Shown piece after piece: positions 6,911-15,221 of a DNA stretch of 26,856 nucleotides. The notes beneath the pieces were generated by a model. It was given only the letters and a program-made list of their open reading frames with translations. It was not told where the DNA came from and searched no databases. This DNA is from JAKFWF01 sp031374115. Lineage in GTDB: Bacteria > Pseudomonadota > Alphaproteobacteria > Rhizobiales > Hyphomicrobiaceae. The DNA is taken from assembly GCA_031374115.1 (NCBI GenBank), contig JANMNO010000193.1, forward strand, positions 1 through 26,856. The letters run 5' to 3'. The translations under genes were made by a program, and so were the position numbers. Position 1 is the stretch's first letter. Each line of letters opens with the position of its first letter.

Positions 6911-7903
6911 TCATGCGGGCACCGTCTCGGCCCGCCCTGATTTGAGCGACGCAAGTGCCGTTTCCGCGAGCATCAGAGCGCGGCGGCCGTCCTCGGCACC
7001 GACTGGCATCGGTGTACGCTTCGTGACTGCCGAGATAAACGCATCCATCTCGTGAACATACGCTTCAGCGTAGCGTTCCAGGAAAAAGTGCAACGGTTTG
7101 TCGGTCGACACCGAAGTCGCATTGGCCAGTTCGACCGTTGTTGGCTGCACGTTGCCAGCCATCAAGCGCCCGAGTGCACCATGCACTTCGATGCGCTGAT
7201 CATAGCCGTAGGCCGCCCGGCGGCTGTTATTGATATGACATAGGCGGCCCGACTTGGTGCGCATCACGACCATGCAGCTGTCGACGTCACCGGCGTCGGC
7301 CACGGTCGGATCGACGAGACAACTTGCCGTGGCGTAAAGCGTCTCCGGCTCCTCGCCTAGCAACCAGCGCGCCATGTCGAAATCGTGGATCGTCATGTCG
7401 CGGAATTGCCCGCCGGAGACTTTCAGATAGTCGAGCGGCGGTATTCCTGGATCGCGGCTGGTAATGATCACCTGTTCGACCGCACCGATTTCGCCATTGC
7501 CGCTGCGCACTTTCAAACTAGCGAAGTTAGGATCGAACCGCCGGTTGAAACCGACCAGCATCGGCACACCGCTGGCCCGTACCACCGCGAGGCATTCATC
7601 CACACGAGCAAGCGAAAGATCAATCGGCTTTTCGCAGAATATCGCCTTACCGGCCTTGGCCGCCGCAATGCAAAGATCCGCATGAGTGTCGGTCGATGAC
7701 GCGATCAGAACCGCCCCGATGCTTTCGTCGGCGAGTGCGGTTGCAATATCGGCGACCTTAGCACCGTGCATTGCAGCTAACATCGAAGCTGCATTCGCGT
7801 TGACATCGACAACATATTTCAGCCGGGCATCGTTCCGGCGTGCGATGTTGCCGCTATGGATTGAGCCGATACGTCCGGCACCGAAAACCGCAAACTCAAG
7901 CAT
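6911..7903 (-). CDS. iolG: Inositol 2-dehydrogenase, Gfo/Idh/MocA family
   Basis: Predicted 330-aa NAD-dependent oxidoreductase that oxidises myo-inositol to scyllo-inosose, the first step of inositol breakdown. The Rossmann motif is VFGAGRIG (about 6-13). The catalytic Lys lies in CEKPID (K92), and the D-x3-H pair lies in FRDMTIHDFD (D169, H173), as in characterised IolG enzymes. The MLVGFNRRFDPNF segment is also typical. ATG 7903 is preceded by AAGGTG at good spacing; a TTG five codons upstream is less likely. It is the last gene of the transport operon, 18 bp after the ATPase gene. Related sugar or other polyol dehydrogenases are possible, but the IolE neighbour supports inositol. Confidence 0.85.
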   Translation of the reverse strand: MLEFAVFGAGRIGSIHSGNIARRNDARLKYVVDVNANAASMLAAMHGAKVADIATALADESIGAVLIASSTDTHADLCIAAAKAGKAIFCEKPIDLSLARVDECLAVVRASGVPMLVGFNRRFDPNFASLKVRSGNGEIGAVEQVIITSRDPGIPPLDYLKVSGGQFRDMTIHDFDMARWLLGEEPETLYATASCLVDPTVADAGDVDSCMVVMRTKSGRLCHINNSRRAAYGYDQRIEVHGALGRLMAGNVQPTTVELANATSVSTDKPLHFFLERYAEAYVHEMDAFISAVTKRTPMPVGAEDGRRALMLAETALASLKSGRAETVPA

Positions 7904-7921
7904 GATCGTCACCTTCAAACT

Positions 7922-8989
7922 TTAGCCGTTGGGCACCAGTGTGATGCCATGATCGGCAAACGAGATGGCAACATCGGAGCCCGCAACAAACGGCGTGCGC
8001 ACGTTCTCATCGATGACGAAGCGTTCGCCCGCATCCGTCGTCACGGTGTATTCCATATGTCCGCCAAGGTATGCGGCTTTACAGATCGTGCCTGCGATCG
8101 CTGGACCGTTTGCGGTCCGCGACAGACGAAGCGAGGTTGGTCGAACAGCGATTTTGGCCGGTCCGGCCGGGACACCTCGGCGGGCCAAGTTCAACATCAC
8201 ATTGCCGACCCGAACTTCAGCCCGCTCATCATCGATTGGCGTCACTTGCACATCAATTAGGTTTGCATCGCCGATGAAATCCGCCACAAAGGCACTCGAG
8301 GGCGTCTCGTATAAGTCACGCGGCGGCCCAGCTTGGGCGATGCGCGCGTTCGACATGACGATAATGCGGTCGGATACAGCGAGCGCCTCACCCTGGTCGT
8401 GCGTAACGTAGGCGACTGTGAGGTTCAACTTCTGTTGCAACTCGCGAATGTCGTCGCGGACCTGGCGGCGCAGCTTTGCATCGAGGTTGGAAAGCGGCTC
8501 GTCGAACAAGAGCACTTGTGGTTCGAGCACGAGCGCTCTGGCAACCGCGACGCGCTGCTGCTGTCCGCCCGAAAGTTCCGAAGGCAGACGCTCGTCGTAA
8601 CCTTTGAGCCCGACCGCCTGGAGTTTTTCGCGCGCCATTTCGTAGGCGCGAGCCTTCTTCACCCCGCTCACCGTGGGGCCGTAAGCAGCATTTTCAATCA
8701 CCGTCATGTGTGGAAACAAAGCGTAGGACTGGAACACCATGCTGACGTCGCGATCGGCCGCCGAAAGCAGCGTTACATCCTTGTTGCCGATCGAGATCGT
8801 ACCTTCGGAGGCAAGTTCCAAACCGGCGATCAAGCGTAAAGTGGTGGTCTTGCCGCAGCCCGAGGGGCCGAGCAGGGTGACCAGCGTGCCAGGCTCGATC
8901 TTGAAGGAAACGGCGTCGACAGCGGTCACTTTACCGTAGCGTTTGGTAACGTTGTGGAACTCGACGGAAGCAGCGCTTTGTCCAGCCAT
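7922..8989 (-). CDS. ABC transporter ATP-binding protein, FbpC/AfuC (CUT1-POT-FeT) type
   Basis: Predicted 355-aa cytoplasmic ATPase that drives the permease encoded upstream. Walker A is GPSGCGKTT (41-49), the Q-loop FQSYALFPH, the signature LSGGQQQR, Walker B VLLFDEPLSNLD, and the switch region VTHDQGEA. A C-terminal TOBE-like domain (about 270-355) contains IAVRPTSLRLS. The ATG at 8989 has GGAAA upstream and gives the normal family start. An upstream extension to 9142 would overlap the permease gene and carries unrelated sequence. It lies 76 bp after the permease gene and 18 bp before iolG. The family includes spermidine, ferric and sugar-phosphate importers; the substrate comes from the binding protein. 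Confidence 0.92.
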   Translation of the reverse strand: MAGQSAASVEFHNVTKRYGKVTAVDAVSFKIEPGTLVTLLGPSGCGKTTTLRLIAGLELASEGTISIGNKDVTLLSAADRDVSMVFQSYALFPHMTVIENAAYGPTVSGVKKARAYEMAREKLQAVGLKGYDERLPSELSGGQQQRVAVARALVLEPQVLLFDEPLSNLDAKLRRQVRDDIRELQQKLNLTVAYVTHDQGEALAVSDRIIVMSNARIAQAGPPRDLYETPSSAFVADFIGDANLIDVQVTPIDDERAEVRVGNVMLNLARRGVPAGPAKIAVRPTSLRLSRTANGPAIAGTICKAAYLGGHMEYTVTTDAGERFVIDENVRTPFVAGSDVAISFADHGITLVPNG

Positions 8990-9065
8990 CAGCAATTTCC
9001 AATCTTCGGCACCAGCGCAGCAAGGAGCGAGTACGACCAGTGAAACAACATCAGCATCCGTTCCT

Positions 9066-11267
9066 TCATGCACCGGCTGGAATGGGCACCGGCGCAGCAA
9101 CCGACGCGCCCCGGCGGCCGAGTTTTCGTTCCCCGACGACAAATTGAATCAGCGTGATGGCCAGCAACATCACGACTATGAGGATCGTCGAGTAGGCGAT
9201 CGCCAAACCAAACTCTCCAGCTTCCACGCGGCCGACGATGTAAGCCGTTGCCATGTTGTATTGCGCGGTAACAAGGAAGATGATCGCGCTGACAGCGGTC
9301 ATCGCACGCACGAAACTATAGACCATGGCCGCGATCAGCGCGGGCTTCAGCAGCGGCAATATTACGCGTCGCACCGTGGTGCCGGACCGCGCGCCAAGTG
9401 TGAGGGACGCTTCGTCCAAACTCTTGTCGATTTGGGCGAGCGTTGCGATGCCCGAACGCACGCCGACCGCCATATTGCGGAAGATAAAGCAGATGACGAG
9501 GATGATCCCGGTGCCTGCGAGCTCGATTGGCGGCGTATTGAAGGCAAGGATGTAGCTGACGCCTATTACAGTGCCGGGAATCGCGAAGCTTAGCATCGTG
9601 CCGAACTCGAAGGCCCGTTTGCCAGCGAAGCTCTGGCGCGTAAGCAGATAGCCAGTGAGCAGTCCGATCGCAGCCGTCAAAGGCGCTGCGATCGCCGCGA
9701 TCTCGAGTGTCGTCCAGAAGCTGTTCCAGGCCGAGCCCGTGAAGTGCACGCCACGGTCGCCCCATTCGAAGGAGAAGCCCGTGCGATAGTGCTCAAGGGT
9801 CGGTGTGTGATCGCGACCGACGGCTTTGACGAAACTCGCGAACACGATCGTGACGTAGACGCCAACCGTCATCAACGCCCACGGGATCGTCATCAAGTAG
9901 CACACGGCTTCGACGCGGCGCGGCAACGGAACAGCCAACCCTGCGTCCCCCTTACCGGTCATCGTCGTGTAGGATTTGTTGCCGAGCCAGCGATGCTGCG
10001 CCCAGAAGGCCGCGAGGGTGAAACCGAGCAGTACGATCGCCAGCACCGCAGCCTTGCCCTGATCGTTCGCAGCACCGACGACGGCAAAAAAGATCTTAGT
10101 CGACAGCACTTCATAGTTGCCGCCAAGCACGAGCGGATTGCCGAAGTCGGCCAGGCTCTCGACGAAGCCGAGCAGAAACGCATTGGCAATTCCCGGGCGC
10201 ATAAGCGGCAGCGTGACCGTGCGAAAGGTCGACCAACGCGAGGCGCGCAATGTTTGAGAGGCCTCCTCCAACGATGGCGCGATGCCCTGCACGACGCCGA
10301 TCAGCACGAGAAAGGCGATCGGCGTAAATGCCAGCATCTGCGCGATGAAGACGCCGGTGAAGCCGTAGATCCAGCGCGTGCGCGGCATGCCGAACAGGTC
10401 CGACAACAACGCTGTGATAACGCCCGATCGCCCGAATAGCAGGATCAGCGCTAGGCCGATGACGAACGGCGGTGTGATGATCGGCAGCACAGTCAAGACG
10501 CGCAGCAAACCCTTGGCTCGGAAATTTGTGCGGACGGCCACGAGCGCGAACGCCATGCCCAGGATCGTGGTGCCTGCCGCCACCGCTAGGCCTAGAAACA
10601 CCGTGTTCCAGGCGACGCCGCAACTCACGCGTCCGGTGACGCAGCCCAAGCCCCAGATCGACCCATCGAAGAATTTTTCGGCGAACAGGCCAGGTGCCCA
10701 CTGGCCCTGGTTGTCCCGCAGCGCGCTGGATAAGATCGTCAGCACGGGAAAGAATACAAACAGTGCGATCAGCGCGACAACAAGTGCGATAGCGCCCACC
10801 ACGAACAGATCGCCACGGCAGTAGCCGAGCGTTGCCAACGCACATGAAAACAACATCAGATAGGATGTTCCGAGCGTGAGCGCCCCGTAGCCCATCCCGG
10901 GCTGGTTCGCACCCGCCGGTGCCAGCGAGCCGATCAGCCCCGGCGCAGGGCCATTGTGAATGATCGCGAAGCCTTGAAGCAGCATCAGCGCCATACCGGC
11001 TGTAGCGCAGAGCGCAAGCAATCGCGCGCTCTTGCCGGCCGGTTGGCGCATCATCCCCAACGCAATAATGGCAATGAGCGGCAAGAACGGCAGCAACAGC
11101 CAAACCCGACCCGCCGTTGCGATCTGATAAAGCGCCGGACCGGTGTCAGCATTGGGATAAGCCAGCAACCAGCCGGTCGAGAACAAGCCATCGCCGAGTG
11201 CATACCAAGGCAGCACCGCCGCCCCGAAAACGCCAACGAGGGTCCAATACATAATTGCACGCGGCAT
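9066..11267 (-). CDS. Fused ABC permease with two inner-membrane domains and an N-terminal extension
   Basis: Predicted 733-aa inner-membrane protein. Two binding-protein-dependent permease domains are fused (about 200-440 and 500-720). Each has the cytoplasmic EAA-type loop that contacts the ATPase: SLEEASQTLRASRW in the first half and SLDEASLTLGARSG in the second. The first about 180 residues carry roughly four extra hydrophobic segments before the first permease core. Classical ferric FbpB permeases are shorter (about 500-550 aa); the long form recalls AfuB-like permeases. ATG 11267 has GGGAG upstream. It lies 27 bp after the binding-protein gene. Confidence 0.9.
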   Translation of the reverse strand: MPRAIMYWTLVGVFGAAVLPWYALGDGLFSTGWLLAYPNADTGPALYQIATAGRVWLLLPFLPLIAIIALGMMRQPAGKSARLLALCATAGMALMLLQGFAIIHNGPAPGLIGSLAPAGANQPGMGYGALTLGTSYLMLFSCALATLGYCRGDLFVVGAIALVVALIALFVFFPVLTILSSALRDNQGQWAPGLFAEKFFDGSIWGLGCVTGRVSCGVAWNTVFLGLAVAAGTTILGMAFALVAVRTNFRAKGLLRVLTVLPIITPPFVIGLALILLFGRSGVITALLSDLFGMPRTRWIYGFTGVFIAQMLAFTPIAFLVLIGVVQGIAPSLEEASQTLRASRWSTFRTVTLPLMRPGIANAFLLGFVESLADFGNPLVLGGNYEVLSTKIFFAVVGAANDQGKAAVLAIVLLGFTLAAFWAQHRWLGNKSYTTMTGKGDAGLAVPLPRRVEAVCYLMTIPWALMTVGVYVTIVFASFVKAVGRDHTPTLEHYRTGFSFEWGDRGVHFTGSAWNSFWTTLEIAAIAAPLTAAIGLLTGYLLTRQSFAGKRAFEFGTMLSFAIPGTVIGVSYILAFNTPPIELAGTGIILVICFIFRNMAVGVRSGIATLAQIDKSLDEASLTLGARSGTTVRRVILPLLKPALIAAMVYSFVRAMTAVSAIIFLVTAQYNMATAYIVGRVEAGEFGLAIAYSTILIVVMLLAITLIQFVVGERKLGRRGASVAAPVPIPAGA

Positions 11268-11294
11268 GGCGGGTCGCTCCCGATTTGCCGCCGG

Positions 11295-12338
11295 TTACTT
11301 GGGCAGGTTCTTCACCTCGTTGTCCCATTTGGACAGCAGGCGCTTGCGTTCAGCCGACGAGCCATACTTGGTGAAGTCGTAGTTGATCAACTTGATGTCG
11401 GCGAGCTTCGGCGAGTTGGGCGGCAGCGGCGTCGCCTTGTTGGAAGGGATCTGCAGCTGCTTATTCGACGCCCCGAGCGCTTGCGGACCGGGGGTCTGCG
11501 CCCAGTCGTAGAACTTCTTCGCACTGTCGAGATTCTTCGCGCCCTTGACGATCGACATCGACCCGATTTCGTAACCGGTGCCCTCGCAGGGAGCAACGAC
11601 CTTAACATCGGGATTATCGGCTGCGGCCGCCACCATGTCATGCATGAAGGTGATGCCGACCGCTGTTTCGCCGAGACTGACCGCCTTTGCGGGTGCAGCG
11701 CCAGACTTCGTGTACTGATTGATGTTCTTGTGCAGCGCCTTCATGTAGGCGAAGCCCTTATCCTCGCCCATCAGTTGGACAACGGTCGCCAGCAGGGTGT
11801 AGGATGTGCCTGACGAATTTGGATCGGCGACCTGCACCTCGTCCTTGAATTCAGGCTTGAGCAGATCGGCCCAGCACTTCGGCTCCGGCAGCTTCCGTGA
11901 CGCGATTGTTTTCTGGTTGTACCCGAAGCCCAACGCACCGGAATAGATGCCTACAGTTTTCTTATTGCTGCTGTTCCACACGCTCAAAGCCCACGCATGA
12001 AGTTCGTCCGGTTTTGCCGGAGTGTTTTCTTGCGTTAGACCCTCTTCTGCCGCCTGTAAGTGCGGATCGCCGGTGCCGCCCCACCATATGTCGCCACGTG
12101 GATTGGAGGCTTCGGCTTTGACCTGCGCATAGATTTCGCCCGAACTCTTGCGCGTCATGGAAACCTTGATGCCGGTTTCCTTCTCGAAAGCCGTCGTCAT
12201 CGCGCGGCACCATTCCTCTTGCACCGCGCAGTAAAGTGTTAGCTGACCTTGCGCTTGGGCAGACTGGAAGCCAGACGGTGCCACGATTGCGCCCGCGACA
12301 AAAAATAAGCGCGCGGCGTCCCTGATGTTCGAGAACAT
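11295..12338 (-). CDS. Periplasmic substrate-binding protein, FbpA/AfuA-like
   Basis: Predicted 347-aa periplasmic binding protein (family 1/ferric-type fold) with a Sec signal peptide, cleaved after AQA at about residue 29. The mature start, QGQLTLYCAVQEEWCRAM, is typical of the family. The adjacent tyrosine pair that holds iron in FbpA proteins is absent. Instead there is an HD pair in FMHDM (H233-D234, about 204-205 in the mature protein), Glu252, and a KSSG loop (64-67). As far as I recall, these match the phosphate- and sugar-contacting positions of the hexose-phosphate binder AfuA. I infer a phosphorylated ligand, perhaps an inositol phosphate given the neighbours. It is the first transporter gene of the operon, with a GGGGAG ribosome-binding site. 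Confidence 0.85.
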   Translation of the reverse strand: MFSNIRDAARLFFVAGAIVAPSGFQSAQAQGQLTLYCAVQEEWCRAMTTAFEKETGIKVSMTRKSSGEIYAQVKAEASNPRGDIWWGGTGDPHLQAAEEGLTQENTPAKPDELHAWALSVWNSSNKKTVGIYSGALGFGYNQKTIASRKLPEPKCWADLLKPEFKDEVQVADPNSSGTSYTLLATVVQLMGEDKGFAYMKALHKNINQYTKSGAAPAKAVSLGETAVGITFMHDMVAAAADNPDVKVVAPCEGTGYEIGSMSIVKGAKNLDSAKKFYDWAQTPGPQALGASNKQLQIPSNKATPLPPNSPKLADIKLINYDFTKYGSSAERKRLLSKWDNEVKNLPK

Positions 12339-12417
12339 GCCTACAACTCCCCTGGGATTTATTGGTCGTATTTTCTCAGTAGTGTGACAGCGTTATTACG
12401 TGCCCGTCAATGCGATC

Positions 12418-13200
12418 TCACGAAAGTCCCATGGCCTCGGCTAGTGGATCAGCGAAAGCGGGGCTGCAGGCCAGGATTGGATTGCCGTCCGCAAGGCCGT
12501 CACCGGCGAAAAAGTCGGTCACGGTACCACCAGCTTCGGTGACGATGATAATGCCCGCGGCCACGTCCCAACTATTTATGTGGAGTTCGAGGTAAGCGTC
12601 CGTGCGCCCGGCCGCCACCCAGCACATTCCGAGCGCACCTGACGCACTTCGCTTGGCCGACGCACCCATGCCGCCAACCTTGGATATCAGCGACACGTAT
12701 TCCTCGAACGGCCGACGCGCCGACCAACCGATTTCAACGGAGGCGGCTTTCATGTCGATGCCGCCGCTGACCTTAATTGGGCGTCCATTGAGCGAGGCGC
12801 CTGCTCCTTCGCGCGCCGCAAAAGTCTCGCCAAGCACCGGTGCATGAATAATCCCGGCAACCGGTTTCATCTTGTGAAGAAAGCCGATCGATATGCACCA
12901 TTGAAGGTCACCACGAGCGAAGTTCGCGGTGCCATCTATTGGATCGACGATCCAAAGATTTTCGGCACCTTCGCCTCCTCCCTCTTCGCCAACGAAACCG
13001 TCATCCGGAAAGATACGCGACAACCGGGCACGCAGCATCGTCTCGACCGCGCCGTCCGCTTCGGTGAGAAAGTCCTGGGTGCCTTTCATGCGGGTCGCCA
13101 TGCGTTCGCGGTTATTGGCGTAAGACATCGCGAGGGTGCCCGCCTCATGCGCCAGACCCAGCGCCACGAGATAGCGCAGCTCAATTTCGGCTTCGGTCAT
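12418..13200 (-). CDS. Inositol-1-monophosphatase family protein
   Basis: Predicted 260-aa Mg-dependent phosphatase that releases inorganic phosphate from myo-inositol phosphates or similar esters. Metal ligands are in GFVGEEGGG (E72/E73), WIVDPIDGTANF (D86, D89, T91) and NSWDVAAG (W211-D212). The WD pair and the ALGMCWVAAGRTDAYLE stretch are those of true inositol monophosphatases, unlike hisN in this window. ATG 13200 has GAGAG upstream, 19 bp after the IolE gene. An extension to 13419 would run back through the IolE gene and was rejected. Its position between inositol-catabolic and transporter genes suggests it dephosphorylates the imported compound. Confidence 0.88.
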   Translation of the reverse strand: MTEAEIELRYLVALGLAHEAGTLAMSYANNRERMATRMKGTQDFLTEADGAVETMLRARLSRIFPDDGFVGEEGGGEGAENLWIVDPIDGTANFARGDLQWCISIGFLHKMKPVAGIIHAPVLGETFAAREGAGASLNGRPIKVSGGIDMKAASVEIGWSARRPFEEYVSLISKVGGMGASAKRSASGALGMCWVAAGRTDAYLELHINSWDVAAGIIIVTEAGGTVTDFFAGDGLADGNPILACSPAFADPLAEAMGLS

Positions 13201-13219
13201 GCAAATAGCTCTCAGTTGC

Positions 13220-14104
13220 TCAGATGAGTTGGGCGTCGCGCAGATAGCGCACAAGATTATCGTAGCCGAGCTTGGCATAGGTGAGCGGATTTGCCTTTGC
13301 CGGATCCTGCTCGGCTTCGACCACAACCCACCCGTCGTATCCGGCCAATTGCGCGAACACGGCTGGATAGTCGACCAGGCCGTCGCCGGGGACGGTGTAG
13401 ACGCCGGCGACAACGGCATCGAGGAAACTCACGTCCCGCTGGCGCACCTCGACCAGCACCTCAGCACGCACGTCTTTCGTGTGCACATGGCTGATCCGTC
13501 TGCGATGTTTGCGCGTGACGGCAACGGGGTCGGCGCCAGCAAACGTAAGATGCCCGGTATCGAGCAGCAAATGCACGGCTGGACGGGTCAACTGCATCAT
13601 GCGATCAACATCGTTGTCCGTCTCGATCACAGTGCCCATGTGGTGGTGATAAACGAGTTGCATGCCCTCGCTCGCAAGCCGCTCGGCAACCGTGCTGAGG
13701 CGATCGCAAAATGTCGGCCACTGCGCTTCGCTCATGCGCGGGCTGCGCGATAGCGGCATGGCGACGTCGCCGTGAATTGCATTGGACGTTTCAGCGACGA
13801 TCAATACGCGCGCGCCGAGCGCTTTCAGCAAGTGCTTGTGACCCTGGATCGCGACCCATTCGGCGTCCGCGTCGCGCTCCAGCAGTGCCATCGAGTACCA
13901 GCCGGAGACGAGATCGAGACCGTGGCGATCGAGAACCGACTTGAGCGCGATCGGCTCGCACGGAAATTTGTGACCAAGCTCCATGCCGGCGAAGCCCGCG
14001 ATCTTTGCCTCGGCGAGGCAGGTTTCCAGAGGGGTGTCCCCGCCGAGCGAGCGCAGGTCGTCATTCGACCATCCGATGGGATTGGCGCCGATCCTGATGG
14101 CCAT
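13220..14104 (-). CDS. iolE: Myo-inosose-2 dehydratase, TIM-barrel IolE family
   Basis: Predicted 294-aa TIM-barrel enzyme of the sugar-phosphate isomerase/epimerase-like family. It begins with the IolE-type RIGANPIGWSNDDLRSLGG and then TPLETCLAEAKIAGFAGMELG. IolE dehydrates scyllo-inosose to 3D-trihydroxycyclohexane-1,2-dione, the step after IolG. Likely metal ligands are seen in YHHHMGTVIE (E161), LLLDTGHL (D182), ISHVHTKD (H206/H208) and VVVEAEQDP (E263). The length matches the family (about 295-300 aa). It lies between the bicupin gene (70-bp gap carrying a hairpin) and the phosphatase gene (19 bp). Confidence 0.88.
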   Translation of the reverse strand: MAIRIGANPIGWSNDDLRSLGGDTPLETCLAEAKIAGFAGMELGHKFPCEPIALKSVLDRHGLDLVSGWYSMALLERDADAEWVAIQGHKHLLKALGARVLIVAETSNAIHGDVAMPLSRSPRMSEAQWPTFCDRLSTVAERLASEGMQLVYHHHMGTVIETDNDVDRMMQLTRPAVHLLLDTGHLTFAGADPVAVTRKHRRRISHVHTKDVRAEVLVEVRQRDVSFLDAVVAGVYTVPGDGLVDYPAVFAQLAGYDGWVVVEAEQDPAKANPLTYAKLGYDNLVRYLRDAQLI

Positions 14105-14129
14105 GCGATTATCCTAGCACCCGCTTCGT

Positions 14130-14154
14130 TTGCGCCGTCCAATACATGGCGCAA
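14130..14154. repeat. Intercistronic hairpin between bicupin and iolE genes
   Basis: Perfect 7-bp inverted repeat TTGCGCC (14130-14136) / GGCGCAA (14148-14154) with an 11-nt loop, inside the 70-bp gap. No T-rich tail follows on the minus strand, so an mRNA-stabilising or partial-termination role is more likely than full termination. Confidence 0.5.
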
Positions 14155-14174
14155 CGCTATCGCGCATAGCCGGT

Positions 14175-15221
14175 TCAGCTGCGATGCTCACGCCAAAGCG
14201 AGAGTTTTTCCTGCGCACTGCGATCGGAGAACCCGAACAATACCGCGTCCTTTTTCGCACGCATCCGGCGCGGCATCCACGCCGGTACGCAGACGATGTC
14301 GTTTTCGGCGAGCGCGAACGTCTTGTTACCAATCTCGAGTTCCAACAGACCTTCGGCAACCACCAGCGTCTGACCATCGGTGGATTGGATCGCCTTGGTC
14401 TCGAACCCGGCGGGAACGTGGGTCAGCCACGTTGCGATTGTTGGCATGGTCCAGCCGCCGTCGATCGGATTAGCGTAACGCAGCGAGGTGGCGTCGTGCG
14501 GATCAGGCGCGCCGGCTGAAGCGACCGCCATCAATGCGGCCCGGCTCTTGTCATAAGGATAATTGAAGATCGGCGACGTCGCACCGAACGGCGAACCGCC
14601 GCGCATTGGCACCATGCCCGATCCATAGCGGGCGAGACTGTCGCCCTCGGCTTTGCCGATCGGCTGAGATTTCTCCGGCCAATGATCGCTGAACCCGCAC
14701 TCGAACAAATTTACGATGGGCAGATCGAGCCCGTCGACCCAGATGGCGGGTTTGGTCCCAGCGTTTCCATGATCATGCCAACCCCAGTTCGGGGTGATGA
14801 TGAAATCGCCGCGCCGCATAGCCGTTCGCTCGCCGGCGACAGCCGTGAACCCGCCGTCACTTTCCAAAACGAACCGCAATGCTGAAGCGACATGGCGATG
14901 CGCCGGTGCCGTCTCGCCGGGCAAAATGATTTGAACGCCGGCATAGATCGACGACGTGATACGGGAGAGGCCCGGCATACCCGGATTTTCAAGAATCAAT
15001 ACGCGACGCTCCGCCTCTTCGGCCGTCAGTAGTTCGCCGGCCTCGAGCAGAAGCGGTCGCAGCGTTCGATAGTCCCACACATGCGCAACCGCTTTCGATG
15101 TCGGCTGCCGAGGTACAAGACCTTTCAATACCTCCCAAAGAGGCGTGAGAGCATGCGGCGCGATACGGTTGTAGAAAGATAGCCTATCGTCGGGAATGGC
15201 AATGGCGGCTACGTTGGACAT
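14175..15221 (-). CDS. Gentisate 1,2-dioxygenase-like bicupin
   Basis: Predicted 348-aa bicupin oxygenase. The N-terminal cupin (about 90-170) has APAHRHVASALRF (H108, H110) and NWGWHDHGN (H149, H151), followed by IWVDGLDLPIVNLFE. This combination is diagnostic for gentisate/salicylate/1-hydroxy-2-naphthoate dioxygenases, which bind Fe(II) through three His and cleave an aromatic ring beside the carboxyl group. The second cupin (about 275-340) is degenerate. The genes normally found with it, maleylpyruvate isomerase and fumarylpyruvate hydrolase, are not in this window. A GGGAG ribosome-binding site precedes the ATG. It is the first gene of the minus-strand run and diverges from the P450 gene. 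Confidence 0.82.
   Translation of the reverse strand: MSNVAAIAIPDDRLSFYNRIAPHALTPLWEVLKGLVPRQPTSKAVAHVWDYRTLRPLLLEAGELLTAEEAERRVLILENPGMPGLSRITSSIYAGVQIILPGETAPAHRHVASALRFVLESDGGFTAVAGERTAMRRGDFIITPNWGWHDHGNAGTKPAIWVDGLDLPIVNLFECGFSDHWPEKSQPIGKAEGDSLARYGSGMVPMRGGSPFGATSPIFNYPYDKSRAALMAVASAGAPDPHDATSLRYANPIDGGWTMPTIATWLTHVPAGFETKAIQSTDGQTLVVAEGLLELEIGNKTFALAENDIVCVPAWMPRRMRAKKDAVLFGFSDRSAQEKLSLWREHRS

Noticed and set aside
9744..10439. 231-codon plus-strand frame opposite the permease
   Set aside because: Antisense shadow with low-complexity charged composition and no recognisable motif.
10111..11103. 330-codon frame within the permease gene
   Set aside because: Same strand but shifted frame; Arg/His/Ala-rich with no domain, whereas the permease frame shows both EAA loops and membrane segments.
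13201..13419. N-terminal extension of the inositol monophosphatase
   Set aside because: It would overlap the end of iolE by about 200 bp; the ATG at 13200 gives the normal family start with a purine-rich upstream site.
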